From Styela clava (Eukaryota > Chordata > Ascidiacea > Stolidobranchia > Styelidae), in the NCBI RefSeq assembly GCF_964204865.1, contig NC_135263.1, positions 9,655,426 through 9,719,425 of the forward strand: a DNA stretch of 64,000 nt, read 5' to 3'. A model generated the notes under the pieces. It worked only from the letters and a program-made list of their open reading frames with translations, was not told the DNA's origin and made no database searches. The translations under genes were made by a program, and so were the position numbers. This document shows, one piece after another, positions 57,283 to 64,000 of the stretch (position 1 is the first letter of the stretch; the number at the start of each line of letters is the position of its first letter).

Positions 57283-59380
57283 TTTAATTTCTGGTATATA
57301 GTGTGTTACCTCAGATAAACGAATCTATTAATCTGTTTTAGGTGAAAAAAATTATCAAACCAAAATAAATATGCTTTAACCTAGTAATTTTTTGATTTTT
57401 GCTGTTTCAAATAGTTTGCTTGAAAGTACCACTAACACGATCCATAATGTTAGCTATCTTTTACTCTGGATAAGTATAAATTGAGCAGCTACTGTCCCAA
57501 TAAAGTATCGGAATATCCCAATGAAGTTAAATGCTCTTGAATAGGCATTATAAGTGAAAATTGGTATCGTTTTCTGCATAAAGTCATAAATCATATTATG
57601 CATCGATTTTTTTCTCTGCGCAAATAAATTGTTCTCGGAAACAGGCAAACAGGGCAGGAAATCATTTGATTCAACCACCCTGTCAACAGACAGTGATAGT
57701 TGTTTTCCGTGCATTAGCACTGTTGAAATCTTTTTTCATCGGATTGTTCCCTTTTGACCACAGTTCCTATGCGGAGGTATTCCTCTGATGTAAGATGTTG
57801 CAAAAATACTTGTACGACAAATGAATCAAATTGACTTCTTGAACCGAGACGAAATAATCATCTCATATTTCCTTCTATGTCCTGACTAAAAAGAATGACA
57901 ATCTCACTTGAAGTCAGTGAGTTTTAGTCATCATAATCGACGATAAGTCATACATAATCCATTGTGAAAAATGTTATAAGTTTATCCTTATGCCACAATT
58001 CTTCCATATACGTTTGCAGAGTATCACGTTAAATTATGTGGAAACAACATCCACGTACACGACGAACGTTTTTGGCAGTGTGTGGCTGAATGTGCATATC
58101 CGTTAAAATGACAAATCTATAATTTATCATATATATGAAATGATTTGTTGTTTAAACTAAAGTCAAATATAGATCGTGTATTAGATACGTTAGAATAGCC
58201 TCCGTGTTGTCAGGTTCATATCACGGATTGCTTTGATTTCATACACGATGATAGTGCAGTTGGTAGAACGCAAAAGTTTTTTATAAATGTTTTCAAATTC
58301 AAAAACATAATGCATCAATTCATGATCCCGATTCATTTGCCAAATCATTGCGAATCACAATCTGTTGAAATGGTGGTTAAACCATACGATTTCCTATTTC
58401 GGTCAACCCGTTTCCGAAAACAATCAATTTGACTATAGATCGAGTCAATACATAATATATATGATTACTATCATCTGTCGAAACGTGGAAAAGCACCATT
58501 TTCACTGTCTACCCCGGTATCGTTAAATTTGTTGTCTCACCAACTTGCAGCTTGCTCTTTCCCGACTACTTTTTCAAATTTGCTTTAATTAATGGAAGTG
58601 CTAGCAATTCGAAGTCCTCTTTCGATGTGAGATTTCATAAAGCCCATTTTAGAAAAACATTGATTGAACAAATATGTTGAGCCAGAAAGTGTCATATTTG
58701 AAACCATAAATTATTTCAAATGTGGAAAGTCATCTGTGTTGCAATAATTTCGGTAAAAATTGCCAAGATTTATTTTTAAACACTTCGCTGTCAAAACTGA
58801 CGTATTCTCGACTAGATTTGTACAAAATCGACTGATATGCTGAAACCAAAACTAATTTAGCTCCCGTATCTCCTCATAGTAAAATTTTTCAACCTCTTTT
58901 CTAATTGCCTGACCTCTGATCACCGTCTGTGGGTTCGAATCCATGGTGTGATTCACGTAACCGCTGATCGGTTTCGGCTTCCTCAACCATCAAATCCATG
59001 CATCCAAAACAAATAAATGGACCATGTGGACTGGTAACTGGGCGAGAGGCCGTGGTTCGCCATATTCTTGAGCCATCTCATGCCTCATACATTTTGCGGT
59101 TTTGAGAACTTATGATTTTGGTTCCTTATATATATAAAAAATATTCGCGCTTCAGGAGTGTGTGTGCCAATATGGAGGTAACTAATTTTGTTCGCCTACT
59201 TTACATCAGGTTGTAGAAAGGGACTGAAACCTATGGGCAGGGGGTATATCCACTTGGCGCACACCAACAGTCTTCAAACTCGTGATATAACTAATCGGAA
59301 TAGTGTTATGGCCTAACCCTAACCTGGTACACATGCTACGGGAGTACTAAAATATTAATTATGAAACTTGTGTTCTATGC
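57283..59380. other. Array spacer, unit 3 left half
   Basis: Matches 43518-45410. A minus-strand frame at 57454-57720 is open here but not in unit 1. A SINE piece lies at 58910-59066. No gene recognised. Confidence 0.5.
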
Positions 59381-59698
59381 CAGGGCTACTCAACTGGCGG
59401 ACCGCGGTCCGAATCCTGACCTTTCGAGTATTTGATTCGGACCGCACCTAATTCTTTATTTTAGATCATTAGCCCCACTTTTGAAGTTTTCTTTTATAAA
59501 ATGACCCTTGTAGTTTTGAATATATATGAAAAGAACTATAACACCATAATAAGCAATTTTGATTAAATAATAATCATTAGCCGGTCGAGAAAGTGTGCGT
59601 TTTTAAGAATGCCGATATATAAATTCCAGAAATACCGGACCGAAATAATTTTGAAGTTTTGTATGCGGATCTTCGGTAAAAATAGTTGAGTAGCCCTG
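59381..59698. mobile_element. hAT MITE, 318 bp (unit 3)
   Basis: Same ends, length and TTCTATGC flanks (59373-59380, 59699-59706) as the copy at 53039-53356. Inherited through unit duplication. Confidence 0.9.
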
Positions 59699-60034
59699 TT
59701 CTATGCTATCTGAAATTGAATATATAAGTAAGCTTTCGTCTTCATTACTAAATGGGGGCCAAGTTAAAAGTAACTTGCATGATTTTTTTATTATTATTTT
59801 GTAACAGTTCCAATACAAACATTGATGGATAGTTCTAAAATTATATTTAAAAAATGAATTTTAACGCGGCCAATATCGTGTGACCAATCAGTTTTCTATT
59901 CGAAAATGAATTCATATCCTTGGGATTCTATTGCAAATCTTGGGATTTTTCAACAATTATCTTGAAAATAACCGATCGACTGCAATAGAATGGGATCAAT
60001 GTTACAATAACAGATCAAATTAATAACGCCAACA

Positions 60035-60440
60035 ATGCCGAGAAAATATACAGCAACTAAACGTACGATACGACGTGCGCAAACAGAAAACGCCAGCTTG
60101 TATGTCGTGAAATTTTCAAGATGGCAAAAAAGTCAATCCTGCTGCTTCAGGCAAATACTTGCCTCAACTATGCGAGACAATGTTCAAATGTAGATACTGT
60201 GACGAATACCTATGTTGGGATTGGCATAATAAAGTTCCATGTTGGGTAGAAAATTGTTAGGCAATCTTTCTCATTCTTTATTATTCCGTTATTCGCTGAT
60301 AAAATCGCAATCTGATTCATATTTTGTACGTTTTGCCATAATTTTATGAAGCTTAAGCTAGCAGTTAATGTCAAAACTTTGTGCAAACGTTGAATGCGTG
60401 ACATCCGGTAGAATAATTATCTTCCGCAGGCATCTCGATG
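60035..60440 (+). pseudogene. Histone H3 relic, unit 3
   Basis: Nearly identical to 53693-54098, with the same frame start MPRKYTATKRTIRRAQ and the same lesions, so it was dead before units 2 and 3 separated. Confidence 0.5.
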
Positions 60441-60482
60441 TAACGTGTTTGCGAATATAGCTATGTTGCATTACCGCAATAT

Positions 60483-60685
60483 GGTGACCGTACATTTGAA
60501 CCCATGTACATTTGCACCCATGCGTATATCCACGGGTTCAATCTATATGCGGGTGCTAAAACCCATGGGTTAGGGTTAGTATGGGTTTAACTATCCGTGA
60601 AACAAAAAAAATTCCATAGGTGCAATAGCATACAGGTGCAATTGTCATGGGTTCAAATGTACGTGGGTTCAAATGTAATGGAACC
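60483..60685. mobile_element. MULE-type MITE, 203 bp (unit 3)
   Basis: Same length and CCGCAATAT flanks as the copy at 54141-54343, inherited through unit duplication. Confidence 0.85.
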
Positions 60686-60694
60686 CCGCAATAT

Positions 60695-62134
60695 ACGTAC
60701 CGAAGGGCGGAACGAGATTAATCATTGCTACTCGATTGTTCCCTTTTGAACACAGTTCCTATCTGAAAGTATTCATCTGATATAAGATATTGCAAAAATA
60801 CTTGTGCGACAAATGAATCAAATTGGCTTCTTGAACCGAGACGAAATAATCATCTCATCTTTTCTCCTATGTCCTGACTAAAAGGAAAGACAATCTCACT
60901 TGAAGTCAGTGAGTTTTAGTCATCATAATCGACGATAAATCATACATAATCCATTGTGAAAAATGTTATAAAGTATTGCATAATCTGACCGAAGTTTATC
61001 CCTATACCATAATACTTTCATAGACGTTTGCGGAGTATCATGACAAATCAAGTGGAAAACAACATTCACGTACACGACGAGCGTTCCCGATTCTAGTTAT
61101 CGGTAGTGTGTAGCTGAATGTGCATATCCGTTAAAATGACACGTCTATAGTTTATCATATGAACTGATTTGTTGTTTAAACTAAGGTCATTACTTCATTT
61201 GAACCAGTAACTTTTAATGGAATGCCTTCAGTATTTCACTTAGTTTCTTACATAACATAAAAAGTTATATAAAAATAGAAAAAAGGATCGTGTAATAGGC
61301 TCCATATCACGGGTTATTTTGATTCCGTACAAGATACAAGAAAGTTTTTGATAAATTTTTTCAACACCAAATTCAAAAACATAAGGTATAAATTCATGGT
61401 CACGATTCATTCGCCAAATTATTGCGAATCACAATGTCGGTTAAAGCATGCGATTTCCTTTTCCGGTCTACTCGCATCCGAAAACAATTAACTTGAGCAG
61501 AGCTCAAATCAATACATAATATATATATTTGTATGATTACTGTCAAGTGCAGATACGCACCAATGCACAATTTCCACTGTCAATTCGGGTATCGTATCAT
61601 TAACTTCATTGCGACATTTTGGCAACCTGTGCTTCCAAATCAATTTGCCAATGTTTTATTTTACGCAAACCTGTGGATAGATTTTTTAGGGCTCTATGAA
61701 ATCCCTTTTTGCGACACGTCATCAAAATTGAAAATAATTGCGCATCTTGTGGTGGTTTTGCGTTAGTGGTCAGGCGAATTCGCAAAGACTACGGTACCGG
61801 TAGTATTCTATGCCAGATTAACCCGTACTACTTCGTTTTGGCCTTTTGTTCATGTATGTAAGCATCGTTCACTAGGTGGACACGAAGTGTGCTTAACGAT
61901 CGTTTTGTTAATATGTCGTTGTTGTTCTTGTGTTATTATGTTGTTGTTGTTGTTGTTGGTATTTTTCTTCTTGTTGTAATGAGAAAATCCCCTTTTTCAT
62001 TAATTATTCGACCAATTGAAATTTTTAGTGGTCAAACATTGTATTTGTCGATAGAAGGTATATATTGCAAATATTTATTTGAAATATTTCGATGAAGTCA
62101 TGAAAATTGCGCACCTTGTTGTTCCGCGTTTGTT
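60695..62134. other. Array spacer, unit 3 right half
   Basis: Matches 54353-55789, with the (ttg)n tract at about 61940-61957. No gene seen. Confidence 0.5.
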
Positions 62135-62395
62135 GCTAGCTGGTGGTCAGGCGAAGCTTGAGCGTTAGTAATGCGCTCGTCACCGCATTTCTGATTACCT
62201 TCTATAGGTTCGAATCCGTGGGGATAGTTACCTTCGAGAGGATTGCTGAACTTCTCGTCAGCATAGGGTGGTCCACGTAACCGCCGGTCGGTTTCGGCTT
62301 CCTCCACCATCAAGTCCGTGCATCTAAAACTAAAACTGGCTAACTAATCCCATACCCGACGTGGACTGGTAACTGGGCGAGAGGCGGTGGTTGGT
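62135..62395 (+). repeat. SINE copy, unit 3
   Basis: Same layout as 55790-56040, with the fuller 'ggtttcggcttcctccacca' body that unit 2 lacks. Confidence 0.65.
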
Positions 62396-63064
62396 AAACG
62401 CGCGTCTAACGACATCTTTGATTAACCTGCGTTGGCGGTGATTATAAGCATACGTTTAGTTCCCAAAAACAACAGGTCGGCGCGAGCCGATCGCATGAAT
62501 AAAAAATGTGGGGCTCCACGCGGTGTTACGTAGAACGTCGTCTTTTGTTTATTCAACTTCCTAAAATTATTTATCCTATACTTCATTTTATAAGCGTTTA
62601 TTTTGATTTACAGGTTTCTGACATAAAATACTCACAAGGATCCGAATATAATAAACTAGGCTTTTACCGCGCGCGATTTTTTTTTAGTTTTTTTTCTTAA
62701 TGCGAATGTTTAACATAGTATTGGCTACACTCTAATATGCACACTTTTCTGTGCACAATTTTCTGGTGGAGGAATGAGCGATGTTATACTGGATTTCCCG
62801 ATTTTATTTAATCCGAAGAGACGGAAATATACGTAGAGCCAAAATGTAATTTTTGCTAGGTATGATTTTGATCTCTCAAAAGTACCTCATTTGCAAATCC
62901 TGCTCTTAGGCTCACGTTATAAAAGAAACTCTATTCAAAAAGGTAATTATTATGAATCACACAAGAATTATCGGTGTATTATATTTAACACTACACAAAA
63001 CACGTTGCTCTTCCTTTTCATTGTTCAATGTTCATTTGATCAAATCTGGTTCTCTAAATTGAAA

Positions 63065-63277
63065 ATGCAGGAAAACATGAATAAAGCGTCATTATTGAGT
63101 TGCGGTATGTTTATTATTCTAATATATATACCAACACTCGATAAATCATTTTGTTGGCAAAAATCTGTTTTGAAATCAGATCAAGGTTGCATTGCGAAAT
63201 GCGTCACAATTTCTTTCGTGAACCATGATACAATCGATGAAGGTTTACAGCACATAATAAAAATGTTGGAAACGTAA
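63065..63277 (+). CDS. Small secreted-protein gene Y3
   Basis: Same 70-codon frame as Y2. It sits in unit 4 with the same TATA box and convergent X partner. Confidence 0.45.
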   Translation: MQENMNKASLLSCGMFIILIYIPTLDKSFCWQKSVLKSDQGCIAKCVTISFVNHDTIDEGLQHIIKMLET

Positions 63278-63406
63278 AACGATGGCTTATTTTATCTAGT
63301 ACTAAAGGAATATTGTGAAAACATTTCAAAGAATGAGTCAGGATAACGAAAAAAAATTATAAAAGAGGGACTTCCTTTCAACTACGTAAAATCGAAATAC
63401 TCTGAC

Positions 63407-63686
63407 CTTCAAACAGGTTCTCAAACTTCTCCAGATCCATAGATTCACGAGGCACTGTAAAGAGATGTAAAATTGATATTGCTGAAATATCCACTGGTAC
63501 ATATACATATAACCAGCGTAACTATATCAATCCTTTAGCTAATATTGAACAATGCATACAATTCATAAAATGATACAAGTGCTACAACTTACCTTCTTTA
63601 TATCCATTGGCATTAAATGCCATAACTGACGAGTTCAAGAAGATCAGAATAAATGCAATTAAGCAAGTTAGAAATTTTACATTCAT
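63407..63686 (-). CDS. Small secreted-protein gene X3
   Basis: Exons 63593-63686 and 63407-63454, starting MNVKFLTCLIAF as in X2, with the 48-nt exon VPRESMDLEKFENLFE intact. Sequence past exon 2 again differs (a stop ten codons on if unspliced). Convergent with Y3. Confidence 0.45.
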
Positions 63687-64000
63687 TTTAATTTCTGGTA
63701 TATAGTGTGTTACCTCAGATAAACGAATCTATTAATCTGTTTTAGGTAAAAAAATTATCAAACCAAATTAATTATGCTTTAACCTAGTAATTTTTTGATT
63801 TTTGCTGTTTCAAATAGTTTGCTTGAAAGTACCACTAACACGATCCATAATGTTAGCTATCTTTTACTCTGAATAAGTATAAATTGAGCAGCTACTGTCC
63901 CAATAAAGTATCGGAATATCCCACTGAAGTTAAATGCTCTTGAATAGGCATTATAAGTGAAAATTGGTATCGTTTTCTGCATAAAGTCATAAATCATATT

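Larger units (their letters stand above)
56211..62568. repeat. Tandem array, unit 3
   Basis: 6,358 bp. Carries Y2, X2, the H3 relic, both MITEs and both SINE pieces. A strip of about 60 bp after 56402, present in units 1 and 4, is missing. Confidence 0.85.
62569..64000. repeat. Tandem array, unit 4 (cut by window end)
   Basis: Matches the start of unit 3, including Y3 and X3. The array continues beyond the window. Confidence 0.85.

Noticed and set aside
1-64000. CRISPR array, operons, bacterial ribosome binding sites
   Set aside because: The genes have spliceosomal introns and the repeats are tandem duplications and transposons. No short regularly spaced repeats were seen.

Overview
The window is eukaryotic. 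Genes are split by GT-AG introns, base composition is AT-rich, and much of the DNA is transposon. Creatine-kinase sequence (rather than arginine kinase), secreted WxxW-domain proteins, a Tx1-like LINE and ordinary metazoan genes (NDUFB10, COPS6, GALE) suggest a deuterostome invertebrate. An ascidian is my best guess, but this is inference and I cannot name a species.

Layout. (1) 1-10190 is an old tandem duplication with an offset of about 5,680 bp at its left end. Each copy carries the 3' exon of a creatine kinase followed by an intact four-exon, minus-strand gene for a secreted protein with two WxxW domains. The creatine-kinase pieces look broken: one has lost its normal stop, the other has an internal stop and decayed upstream exons. 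(2) 10190-12501 is repeat debris ending in a CR1/L2-like LINE 3' fragment. (3) 12653-22774 is a nested transposon block. A long-TIR DNA element contains a 5'-truncated Tx1/L1-like LINE, whose ORF2 is split by a 2,557-bp P-like DNA transposon, which itself carries a hAT end. (4) 22775-25086 holds small MITEs and SINE debris.

(5) 25087-38615 is the gene-rich part. NDUFB10 (+) and COPS6 (-) are convergent, then a SINE and a GC-rich inverted-repeat MITE, then GALE (+) convergent with a nine-exon O-fucosyltransferase-like type II membrane protein (-). I could join all exons of these four genes in phase. They serve respiratory complex I, the COP9 signalosome, UDP-sugar interconversion and probable fucosylation. 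No shared pathway is evident.

(6) 38616-64000 is a young tandem array. A plus-strand gene at 40698-42538 encodes a small secreted protein with a possible lipocalin-like start. From its last exon onward, a unit of about 6.4 kb is repeated, three complete units plus part of a fourth. Each unit held a convergent pair of small secreted-protein genes (Y on +, X on -), a decayed histone H3 copy and tRNA-derived SINE pieces. Differences in hAT, MULE-type and other insertions between units, with clean target-site duplications and matching empty sites, give the order of duplication. The X/Y family is the best candidate here for something undescribed.
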